64,000 bases of DNA from Flammulina velutipes (taxonomy: Eukaryota; Basidiomycota; Agaricomycetes; Agaricales; Physalacriaceae). Positions 1 through 10,068 of the stretch are shown here, piece after piece (the first letter of the stretch is position 1; each line of letters opens with the position of its first letter). The DNA lies in assembly GCA_011800155.1 (NCBI GenBank), contig CM022370.1, forward strand, positions 3,162,001 through 3,226,000, read 5' to 3'. The notes beneath the pieces are model-generated. The model did no database searches, was not told the DNA's origin, and saw only the letters and a program-made list of their open reading frames with translations. The position numbers and the translations under genes were made by a program.

Positions 1-773
1 TGCTCTGAAAAGCAGCGGGTCGTTTCCTCAGTCCCCGCATTTGAGTTGGTTGGGAAGGATCAGCGAGAATATGCGCAATCTATGTACGTCTTTCTAATTA
101 TCACTTGTCGATACTCCTCCTCCCGCTCCATCCCGCGCTCCCCAAACACCCCGCAAACGAAAGCCCCCTACTAAGCGAGCATACGGAGTCGATTCGCGCC
201 GAAAATGGAGTACGGAGGAAGCTCAAAAGCAATTGACCAAGGCTCTTTCTCTCTCGTTCATTCCCGACACCTGGCAGCTAGTCATACTATCCAAGATTAT
301 GGAAGGATACGACAGCATTATCGTCGCGGGTACTGGCTATGGCAAAAGTCTATTATTCGAAGGGATGGCGGCACTGGGAGGAAAGGATAAGGTGGTGATA
401 GTCATATGTCCGTTAAAGGCGCTCGAGGTGGATCAGGTGTGTTCTTCTGGATACTTGGATATTTGACGTCGTACTAACTGGCCGGTAGGTTGCTTCTGCG
501 CGCAAGAAGGGCATCGACGCCGTCACGATAAACGAAGATACCCCCGACAGCGAGAAGAAATCTCTGTGGAAGCGTATTCGTACTACAGCCTCTATGGTGT
601 ATATATCCCCCGAAATGGCACTCTCTAAAGGCTTCATTTCCATGTGGACTGACAAGACCTTTCGCAAACGGCTTACTGGTATCGTCGTAGACGAAGCACA
701 TTGCATCGAAGAGTGGGGCAAAGACTTCCGCAAGGAGTACGCGTTGCTCTGCAGCTTGCGGACATCATCATGA
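1..773 (+). pseudogene. Truncated RecQ-like DEAD/DEAH helicase (5' end outside window)
   Basis: The reading frame encodes the first RecA-like lobe of a RecQ-type DNA helicase. It shows an aromatic Q-motif-like stretch (FIPDTWQ), a Walker A motif GTGYGKS at about 331-351, the PLKALEVDQ segment, YISPEMAL, and a Walker B/DEAH box (VVDEAHCIEEWGKDFR). An intron at 436-488 (GTGTGT donor, ctaac branch, TAG acceptor) joins the two blocks in frame. The frame then stops at TGA 771-773, right after the DEAH block, so the second helicase lobe and any RecQ C-terminal or HRDC domain are absent. An earlier intron probably lies near 86-160, and coding sequence runs off the left edge. RecQ-like fragments of this kind are common in agaric genomes near repeats and telomere-proximal DNA. 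The family call is firm; calling it a broken copy is an inference from the stop and the missing domains. Confidence 0.7.
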
Positions 774-875
774 TACAATTTAAAATGATGCAATTCACAA
801 GTATCCTTCACGCGCATCTCTATCGATCCAACCCTCCGAGCATTTCCACCCTCGCGTCCCTCATAAGCATTCCAG

Positions 876-1124
876 CTACATGACGAGTTCCCGGCTACCC
901 ACATATCCCACGGCAAAATCAGCCTCAGTGTACACCACGCTACTCTTCCATTCCCAACTGGCACAGGACAGATGGTTGCCGTGTCTCGGTTCGTTGCAGT
1001 GCGCGGTCCATACAAGAAGGCCATCGTCGTCGAAGGCACGCATGGTGCGGTGACCATGCTCACGATCACGATCGGTTCGATTCAATGCCCTCGCCGTTAT
1101 TCAGCAGGACGTACGCGTTAATAT
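876..1124 (+). pseudogene. Orphan coding-like exon, family not recognised
   Basis: About 80 codons stay open from a good acceptor (ttccag at about 870-875) to a TAA near 1122. The residue pattern looks coding rather than random, for example FPTGTGQMVAVSRF, VRGPYKKAIVVEG and THGAVTMLTITIG. No start codon or partner exon was found upstream: the preceding 100 bases belong to the broken helicase and contain stops. It may be the last exon of a gene destroyed by insertion of the helicase segment, or an unrelated fragment. I do not recognise the family. Confidence 0.3.
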
Positions 1125-1999
1125 GGTATAGCTAACTTACAGAATGTACCAAGTTTGTGGCACGTAGCCCAGGATAGCGCGAAGGCACCCAATTTGTTCT
1201 TTAACGCAGCCGGTTGCCCAATCGAGGATCGCATCTTCCCATTTCTGGCGATCAAGTGAGGCGCTGGGCGCCTCGCGAATGTAGTTGTTGCCGATGTATA
1301 TCTCAATTCTTTGCATCGATGCTACAGTACGTTCAATGGTATGGAAATTTGAATGCACGACGGACATACTAGTTGAGCTGCGCGTTAAAGGTCGGTGATG
1401 GATAAAAGACCAAACTATGTACCATAAATACAGTACGGACCAATGCATACATAGAGCGAAGTATTCTAAATAAATAAATAGTACGGCGGTAGGAATAGAT
1501 ACCCTATGAATATGGTGACGCCCGGCATGCCTAGTGTTCGATGTTGGCGCTGTTCAAGAGTTCCTCTTAGCACTGTTCACTTATATTTAATGCATTGGGA
1601 TGCATTATGAGTCTAATCAAGACCTGATATACCCAACTCCTCAATATTGTACTGGCCGCCACCATGATCGTCGTCACGAACGTCGATTGGCTCGATGATC
1701 AGAGCGAGCTGGCCCTGCAGATTGACCAAAGATGTACGGTGGCATTTTGTTTGGAGTGTTTGAGATGATGGTTAGAAAAGAGTGGTTTTTTAGCTTTCCG
1801 GCGCCTAGTGCAACGGCAATAACAAACAGATACGAAAAAACAAAGATACAAGGATGCACTACGCAAGCGAAAACACTTTCCTACAAGGATCAATTGGAGT
1901 AGGTTAATGCGCCACATATCACTGTTCTTGGCCACTTATTTCTTTTGTTAGTCGCAGGGCGCAGGAGTCGACATCTATTGAGGTAGAAATACATGGTCG

Positions 2000-2090
2000 T
2001 GTCTCTTTAGCGCAGCTGTAATGCATGCGTGCGCGCTGCAGAGGTGTATCAACCTCATGGGCGAGGGTTCGAAACCGGACTCCACCTTTT
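2000..2090 (+). other. tRNA-derived / Pol III-type element
   Basis: A near-perfect B box (GGTTCGAAACC at 2066-2076) follows an A-box-like TAGCGCAGCTG near 2008, and a T run at 2087-2090 could terminate Pol III. A short stem gaggt/acctc lies between them. The acceptor stem does not pair well over seven bases and no clear seven-base anticodon loop can be drawn, so a functional tRNA is unlikely. A tRNA pseudogene or the head of a SINE would explain the pattern. Confidence 0.35.
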
Positions 2091-3000
2091 ATTTTATTAA
2101 TGCGCTTTTCATCAAAGGCTAATTCAAATTGAATGGAACTAGTAGGTGTATGTAAGTCCGCTCATGTTGGCCGTTGGCATTGAGATCAACATTTTGGTGT
2201 ATATAGTCTCCCGACTGTTCTGGCGTATTCGGATACCCGGTCCGCATAACCACATATCGGACTCGAACCATCTATGTCGCCAACTCGTCCTACCCACTTC
2301 AACATACGCTAGATGGTCTATTGTATGCTATCATAGCTTCTATATTAAACTTTCCATTACTTACCTACTTAAGTGGACGCGATAACTACTCTTGAAGCTT
2401 CAACGCTCAAACCATTCCGGATTAGTACGTCCCATTCACCCCTCATTGCTGCGTGCCCATCGGACTATAAATTTGACGCAACCGTCTTAGCAATGAACAG
2501 GTCTTGGATGAGTACCAGCACTAGTCATATGCCTCGACATCCGCTTACCTTGTGCGTAGATCCCTTCGAATTCCTTAATTTAACGATTTGGAAACAAAGA
2601 CCTATACGAAGCTACTGCGAATGTCAGCGGGCTGCCTATCGATGCAACGAAAGCTGACCTCCGACTAGGATTCCGTACACTCCGGACTTGAATACTGAAC
2701 GTTGAATAGATGTGCGTTTTTATTTCGAAATGTGCGCCAGCTAACTTTCTAGATCGTCGTTATCACTCTACGGACCTCATCCCCTCGTTTCTCAATGGTG
2801 TGAGTGTGTCTGCCTTACCTCCACTACCATTTCCCGCAATACAGTGTCGTCGAAATCGAGCTCCCCCGTACATTGCTTAGTGAGCATTCAACTTGCGATA
2901 TCACCAACAATACTGAAGTCTCCCTAAGGCATACTCTATAGCTCGTCGGGACTCGCTAATAAGTATAGAACAATACTTGGAAGTGCGCATGCGCGGCATG

Positions 3001-3050
3001 TGTCCGGATTCGGAGTCCGGGGTCCGGAAAAGCGTCTGACGCATGTCTGA
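3001..3050. repeat. TCCGGA-rich short dispersed repeat, copy A
   Basis: The unit reads tgtccggattcggagtcc, then ggggtccgg, then agcgtctgacgcatgtc. It matches copy B at 3923-3976 over about 50 bases with few changes, and more weakly copy C at 4021-4070. It is non-coding. Confidence 0.6.
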
Positions 3051-3922
3051 CTGATCTTATGGCGACGTTGCTCTTGAACCGCCACCATTTCCATCGCTCC
3101 AACTGCTGCCAGGCCAAGATGCTGCCATTGTACCGTACTCACCCTTCCCGTCACAATAAACCCGCCTCCATGTGGTCAGGAGACATGGCACCCTGGCACC
3201 CGGAGCAATGAGGTCTATCTCGAAGACACAACAGTATACGATCGCTATAGGTCACACACCTCCCATAAGCGTCTAGGAGCCGGACGGCGAGATGGGAGAT
3301 TCAACCTGGGTGCAACTAGGATATGCTAGAGGAAGTTTTAGTACCACTGGAAAGATTGCGATGGTATGTTCACGTTTTAGTTTTTCGGATGTCGTTGACC
3401 AAATATTAGTCATTTTTCGAACCACCGGGGACAGTTGACCGCTCAAGCGCTCAAGAAGCTTTATACGACCAATATCCAACCTCTTGGATGCCTAATAGGC
3501 CGCCATTGCCTCCTGTGGTTCGGGGGCAAGCAAACATCACGATCATGCGCTATGGCTTTAGGATGAAGCTGTGAGTAGATGCTACTCCCCCTTATGGGCA
3601 GTTACTGACATTCGCTGAATGACCGATCTTGTGGTGATTCTTCAGACTATCCAGGACGACTATCTGGCCACTACACTAGCTGTATACTACCATACATCTC
3701 CCACTACGAGTGTCCTTGGCCTCTTATAGGTCTCCGATGTCGCGCATGAGACCAATTTCCTCCTTGTAGTGGGCACGACTCCGCAGGCCATACCCCGTTA
3801 CTGCTGCAAGTGATTCTCATAACTCGGGGTGCTTGAGGACGTTCGAAACGCTCATTGGCCACGAGCAGGAGCTGGTTATATATATATTCTATGCAAATAG
3901 TAAATACCAATGTAGTTGTATC

Positions 3923-3976
3923 TGTCCGGATTTGGAGTCCGGGGCCCGAAAAAGGAAGCGTCTGACGCATGTCCGA
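3923..3976. repeat. TCCGGA-rich short dispersed repeat, copy B
   Basis: Same unit as copy A with a small insertion before the shared gcgtctgacgcatgtc block. The two copies have the same orientation and lie about 920 bases apart. Confidence 0.6.
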
Positions 3977-4020
3977 CATCGAGCAGATCCGGATTCATCA
4001 GTGAGAAGCTGCACTTTTGT

Positions 4021-4150
4021 TCAGGTTTGGAGCTCGGGTCCGGAATAAGCGAACATCTGACGCGGATTGAGAGGATAGATTGCCATATTTTTGTCCGGAT
4101 CCGGATTTAGGATTTCCGGAAATCCGGCCATGGATGTCCGGAAATCCGGA
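4021..4150. repeat. TCCGGA-rich repeat copy C plus palindromic tail
   Basis: A diverged copy at 4021-4070 keeps ggtccgga and tctgacgcgga. It is followed at 4095-4150 by overlapping TCCGGA and GGATTTCCGGAAATCC palindromes. The palindromic words could fold or act as protein-binding sites, but no element boundaries are visible. Confidence 0.45.
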
Positions 4151-5053
4151 GACCCCATGAACCAGAAAAAGGATTTCAGCGTGAAAAATAGATGGAAAAC
4201 AAAAAATAGTTGACGCCACAGAAGAGATTGAAAAGACGTTGAAAATATAGTGTATCTCACTTGTTTTTCACCATGGAGAATGAGTAAAAAACAATATATC
4301 TTACATCGCTTTTCCACCACATGATACTGATGTAAAAGATTGACTTTTCCATATCTAGTTCAGGAGGGAAAATCTTGTGGAATTTTTTGAATTCTCCACG
4401 CCTATTCCAACCTGCAGAAGGCATTGAGAATTTTGAATTGTCCGCATGTTTTCCATGGGGGAAAAGCCATGAAGCATTCATAATAGTTCATGGATGCTTC
4501 ACAGTGAAATCTATTTGGAAAATATTGAATACTCAACATGTTCCCAAAATCTTCTGCATTCGTGAAGAAGAGAAAGTTTCGCAACGTGAAGAATGAATTG
4601 AGAATATGGTGAGAAATTTTGAATTATCTACTTGGGTTTCACAGTGGAGAAGATATGAACATTTTTATCAATCTCTCCGCTTTTCCACATGTTTTCCACC
4701 CTCAAGAAGCAGCCTTCCCCCCTGGTGTATAGACTTTACACGATGTGGCCACTGTACCATTATTTTTGTATTTTTATAGCTCATGTGCAGCTGGATTTCT
4801 CACATCCTGCGTATCAACTGAATGACTCAAATCGTACATCGACACGCAAGTACTCGTAAGTGTATGCGGTCATCATACAAGTTGCACATGAGACCTGAGG
4901 CCTGAGGAAGTCGACATGGTTCCGAATAAAAGGCAGAACAGTAACTCGGTTAAGTATCAATTATAGTGATTAGCTTACGCCACATATTTCGTTCCACTAC
5001 CAGCCCTACAAACTACAGCGCAAAAAAAAAGGAAAACTCCGGGATCCTGAACA

Positions 5054-6121
5054 TCACAAATCAATACTGGCGGTGACGGTCAGCATCTTAACAACACCGT
5101 CGATCGAAATTCCTTGAGTCGAATGTGAGTACTTCGACACGATCTAGCCATTATCAAGTTCTCACCATGATTTATACCGCTGCTTCCCGCTACAAGCAAG
5201 GAAGGAATGTCGGTTACTGTGGTCACGTATTTCTGGCCCAAGAAATAGTGAACTCCCACAGCAGCGGAAACTAGAGCGTTACTGAAAGTTAAAATTGTTC
5301 AAAGCCAGTAAAAGATGAAACGTGGTTTGTCTTTACCGTCCAATGTCATATCCGTTCGGCACAATGTTGTGATGCTCGCTGGCGTTCTAGATAATACGTC
5401 AACGTCCTATCACATTTACATGCACAGGAAATGACGATACCTCTTCCGTGGACACACTGCATCGACGAATGATATGTTTACGAGGGGTGACAATGAGTGA
5501 TAGCAGATAGACGTACGCTAAGAAAAGTGCGCCAGTAGCGGCTTGTGGGAAGACACTGCCATGGGTTAGGACGACGTCTACTTGGACCTCGCTTTTGCAT
5601 AACGTACCGGAAATGGTTTCCACCGATAAGACTCTCAATGCACGTTCCGATGACTGGAATGTCAAAATCTGCGCGTATTACAGCCTGTCATAATATAAGA
5701 CACCCAACTCGGAAGACATGGGCCAAGACGTACCGTTTCGTTAACATAGCCTCTCCCATCTCCAAGATTCGCAGACTGCGCATCCCCAATATGCTGCTTG
5801 AAGCATTCGACCGAACTTGTTTCGTGGTTACTATATGCTGGTATTGCCGTTGGAAAATGTAACGTACTAGCCGATAGATCGAAAGAAGTTTATGGCACCA
5901 ATTTCGGAGGCCATGTCCAGGACTCTTGGAGTACTTTTCGCAGATATGATGACGTTGAGAGGCTCCCCCAGGCCCGCCGACCTGTCGAGCATTGACCCGC
6001 CGTTCGACAAAGGATTGTTGAAGTCAACGTTAGCTCGCCCTTCGATGATAGGCGAAGCATTACACGTAGTTGACGCGAGGATGAATGAAAGTAAGGTGAG
6101 AGTGAATGGGCGTAAAAGCAT
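5054..6121 (-). CDS. Small secreted protein of an uncharacterised basidiomycete family
   Basis: The protein starts at ATG 6121 with a classic signal peptide (MLLRPFTLTLLSFILASTTCNA) and has no other membrane segment, so it should be secreted. A chain of short exons joins in frame: GGNHFR is completed by VFPQAATGALFLA, then STEENASEHHNIVPNGYDIGR, NALVSAAVGVHYFLGQKY, LLVAGSSGINHG and STQGISIDGVVKMLTVTASI, ending at TGA 5054-5056. I know this GGNHFR...GALFLA...NIVPNGYDIGR...GINHG pattern from many agaric secreted proteins of unknown function. The upstream in-frame ATG at 6187 is rejected because a TATA-like ctatataagg sits only about 20 bases before it, whereas 6121 leaves a normal leader. At least seven small exons are needed; the first intron appears unusually short (about 37 bases). 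Gene boundaries are good; function is unknown. Confidence 0.75.
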
Positions 6122-6148
6122 GGCGGGGCTGGCAGGAGTTACGATGCA

Positions 6149-6705
6149 AGGCAGAAGGCAGCAGGAAGAAAGAAGCGAATCCAGCAAAGGTGCAGATCCT
6201 GGCCTTATATAGCCTGACTGGTAATGACAGAACCTCGTGATATCTTCGAAGCATTCCTAGTTTGGTACGGTGGTCGTCAGCGGACGCTTCAGGTCAAAGA
6301 TCACGCCAGTGAGCCACCGGAGGGCGTTGTTGCGCGACAGGAAGTCTCGGAGTAAGTTTTGCGCGCGTAGTACATAGTCACACTGTGAACAGAGAAAGTC
6401 TCGAGGTTGTGAGAGAAGCTTGATGCCATACGGTTTTCGACATGGTTGTTAGAACCTAAGAAACGAATCCTCCTCAATCTTACGAACGACGTGACACAAC
6501 AAATGATCGCGCTTTGATCGCGCCCAATGATCGACTCAAGATCGACAATGCTATCCCACGCCTTTCCAGAAGATTTGCAGCCGATATATTTATAGTCGTG
6601 CGGATTGCATACCATTACAATTCACAAAAACAAAGGATGGAAACACACATGCAGACATGTGCCACTTTTACGTCACGTGGAACGCCCTCTTTGCCTCCAA
6701 CCGTC
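6149..6705. other. Divergent promoter region
   Basis: This interval lies between the leftward secreted-protein gene and the rightward large gene. It contains a TATA-like element for the left gene (about 6202-6213, minus strand) and a TATATTTATA element at about 6582 placed some 120 bases before the right gene's ATG. No coding sequence is evident. Confidence 0.5.
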
Positions 6706-9700
6706 ATGTCATCAAACTCTGAGTCGGAAGATGGTCCAGAAGGTCCCATTCCCAAAACACTACTTCGACTCAGTCAGGCTCTATCCAAACGTGTTGGCCT
6801 CCGAGAATCAGCAACCCTCCACAAACCCTACCATTTTGACTCTATTGCCATACTACGCATCCTCGAGGAGTGGGCCAAAACTCTTGAACCACACGTCATC
6901 CCTGTTGAGCTGGAACACACGTATCCACTGTCGCCTACGTTCACCCTTGACTCACTCCACGACCGAGATAAAGCGGTCTTTGCTGTCTTGAACGACATGG
7001 CCCGCCGCGTCGGATTAAAGGTTTTCTTGGCAGAACTTAAGCACTCTGCATGGTCTACGTGGGTTGGGGACGCTGACGATCATCTGGAATGGTGCATGGA
7101 AATGACCACACCAGAGGCAGAGGGCAACAAATGCACTTGTTTCGACACGGACGAACATGTCGGCACGTTCTTGTATGCCTTCGATGGCGATAACGGAATG
7201 TCCGACTACGATCAGCACGAACCAAAGGCAACGACCCTCCATATTGGCCAAATCATAGACCCGTGTGAACGGAGCCTCCCCATGAAACTCAGCAATGTCA
7301 CGTTTGACGCTACAGACGTCATAAACGATGCATATTTTGGGAAGGATATAGAAGATATCTGTGAGGAGTATGAGACAAGAGGTAGAGGAGGAAGAGACTT
7401 TGGACGAGGGAAACCAGACGTTCTGGGTGCAGACAACTATCATGTGAGCTTGGACATTCAAGGTCGATCCATTCTCGCTAAGTTTTATATATCCAGATTG
7501 AAGACCTTCACTTCGTGCGCGTCTGCTCATATATTCGGAAAACCCCGTTTAATCAATACTTCATGATCAGGTAGCTGATCTCACGCTAGGTAAAAACTTC
7601 TTACAGCGCAATGCTGTTAACTGATCTCATCCCTTACGAATTTGGTAGACTGGAACAACACTGCTATCGTCATATGCCCCAGCTCCATTCAAACTACGAC
7701 GGCTGATATTTTGGATTATTGCGCCGAGCTTCTCAAAAACTCTACTTCATTATCTCCCGATCTTCTAGAGATGGAAGCCGTGACGTACTTGTTGGACTAC
7801 AAGCCACGTACGAATGCCATAGCTGACCGCACCACGATCGCACGAATACTAACGAAGTCCTCCGTCCGGTGGTCGGATGTGAATATTTGGATCAAAACGG
7901 TTGATCACTGTGGAGTAACGCAAGAGGTCTCTCGCATCGAGATTGAAGGATACATCAGCGTTTACGAGTCATTTCCTTGGTTCGACGTGAATAAGACGTG
8001 AGTGGCGGCCCTTGACTTATTTCCGTCGAAGCTCATTGCTTTGGGATCATGAGATTTGAACAGGTTCTATCTAATGAGGTCGACAACGAGAAACGATGCG
8101 GCCTTGTTTCGTCTTTGGAGCATTCCGCGAGACAAAGAAACGATGCTGAGGTGATCAGTTGGTGTATGACAGCCAAACAATTCATTTTGGCCCACCTCCA
8201 ACCCATTCCTACCAATCAGATTCCTTGGCTACAGACCCTCCTCGTTGAATATGGTATGGTTTTCTTCCGGGAAAGGTAAGTTCATGTTGATATCGACACC
8301 TAGTGCTAATGCTTCAAATAGTTTGTTTCCTCAGATTCAGAGGATGCAACGTGACGTCGACTTTCTCCTTCGATTGGCGAGAATGATCAATCACACATCC
8401 CGCTCTACCAAGGAACGCTTACCCAGGGCTGCGCTCCTTGGAACAATTGCAACACTTGCGGCTAACCAGTTCGATGCTTGGTCGAGTCCTGTGGAAGACA
8501 TGCTCGAGATATGCTGGATAGGAATGCCAGACCATCACAGTGACGCATGCCGCACGTTGTTCAATAACCTAGAACAGGCCACCACTACTTGGGAAGATCT
8601 CAAAGTGGGCAAACCGCCGTGGAAATGCTATCCATCACTGGTCGTCGTATTTGACGACCTCTTCCGGAGAATTCAAGTCCCTAATCTTGACGAGGATCCG
8701 TGGCCCGGTTTCTTCCTGAAAGCGGCGCAGGTAATCTTGCAGTACACGTCTTGGAAGGATGAAGACATTCTCACTCTCGTTACCGCCATCAATCGAGCAG
8801 GAGGAATCGCCTTTCTAAAGCCCTGGTATGTCTATTCAATGTTCTCTGCGCCTGTGTTGTGTCGTAACATATTAACATAGCCTAACTACGGACTGTCTCA
8901 CTCGTCTGCTTCAAACGCATGATGTGATAGCACTCGAGCGATTAACTCAGCAGATGTACCAAAGACTCCTTCCACCATTCTCGAGCCCATCCCAGCGCCG
9001 CGATTTGGCCGACATAATGGTAGCTTGCACAGATTCTCGCATCGCCAGGTTTCCATTTTCAACCTTGCACCAATTGGAGCCATCGCAGTCGCTTAAAGGG
9101 CTCAAGGCTCTTCTGGACTTTTGCTTCAGCTCGGGCGTTGGAACACAGACGATACCCGGTGTCTTTCGCCATCTAGGATCCTTTGCAGACATACAGGACG
9201 CCAACGGTGTCAAAGTATATTTGACGCGTGTTCTAGTTCCATCAAGTCCACTACTCACCTTCGTAGCCACACACACGGATTCCCTCGCTGAGCTTTGTAA
9301 ATCGTTCTATGGACAGGTGGCAAAGAAATATGTTTCCGATGTGCTACGTCCTCGTCCCAAAGTCTATGTCCTGGTTCCAGAACCTTTGAAAACCTTTGGA
9401 TGCGATTGCGAACATTGCGAGGACGCACGTGCCTTCTTTTCAAACCCAACTGCTAGGACGCATAATGCGACGGGTACGAAGAAGGCAGTGTGGGGTCATT
9501 TGCAAGAAGAGCTCTCTGAATATAACCCGGACACGGTGGGCATCACCTGGGTGATTGACCGAAAACGGAGCCCGTACACAATGATCGTAGGTTCATTATT
9601 TTGTGTTGCAGCCTCTGTATTGATATACTATAGATGACTAAACCAGCTGAGATGGTTGACTATCCTATTTGGCTTCGAAATCGTGAAACCGCCCTTACCC

Positions 9701-9870
9701 TTTTGCGTACGTTGGGAGATGAGGGGGAGCAGAGGCGTATACTGGGTGGAGATGACTATGATTGGGTGCAGGCTATACTGGCCGACGTCGAAAACGACGC
9801 TCTGGTGGGAAGAAGGAATTTTATCGTGAAGGTGGATGAAATCTGGGCCCCAGAGAACGTTAGATATTGA
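6706..9870 (+). CDS. Large cytosolic protein of a basidiomycete 2OG-oxygenase-associated family, oxygenase domain missing
   Basis: The start is taken at ATG 6706 (MSSNSESEDGPEG), which fits the TATA-like element near 6582. The body has a short N-terminal piece (EEWAKTL, LEHTYPLSP), then VFLAELKHSAWSTW, an acidic central segment, and NNTAIVICP, EGYISVYESFPWF, PWPGFFLKAA and a Cys-rich CDCEHCED near the end, finishing at ...EIWAPENVRY, TGA 9868-9870. Agaric relatives that I recall with this layout begin with a 2-oxoglutarate/Fe(II) dioxygenase domain; here no HxD...H iron-binding signature precedes the conserved part, so the protein looks N-terminally shortened. It has no signal peptide. Introns include ones near 8001-8063 and 8277-8321. 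The junction between about 7380 and 7650 is uncertain: the frame changes there and several donors are possible. Function is unknown; the family assignment is from memory and moderate. Confidence 0.6.
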
Positions 9871-10068
9871 TTGAGTACGCCTGCATGCTGGGTTCTACGC
9901 GTGTTTAAGTACTGTTCAACGAAATCTCAATTTGATCAGCGGTGCCAAGCGGACATCAGCGGCATAACCGGGTCTAAATTTAGACTCTTATGTACGTCGT
10001 TTCAACGGTCGTGCTTCTTACCTTTTTACTCTTCGAACCTTGTCGACTAGATCGACTTGACATTTGCT

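Larger units (their letters stand above)
1125..5053. other. Gene-poor, repeat-bearing interval
   Basis: No open frame here shows a recognisable domain or consistent exon structure in either strand. The interval is richer in A and T than the gene-dense part and holds a Pol III-like element near 2000-2090, several copies of a TCCGGA-rich short repeat (about 3001-3050, 3923-3976, 4021-4070, 4095-4150), and a stretch with repeated TTTTCCAC-type words at 4260-4700. I read it as decayed repetitive DNA next to the truncated helicase. Confidence 0.6.

Noticed and set aside
10057..10068. TTG start for the FUSC-like protein
   Set aside because: Fungal nuclear genes use ATG; the next in-frame ATG at 10069 is preferred.
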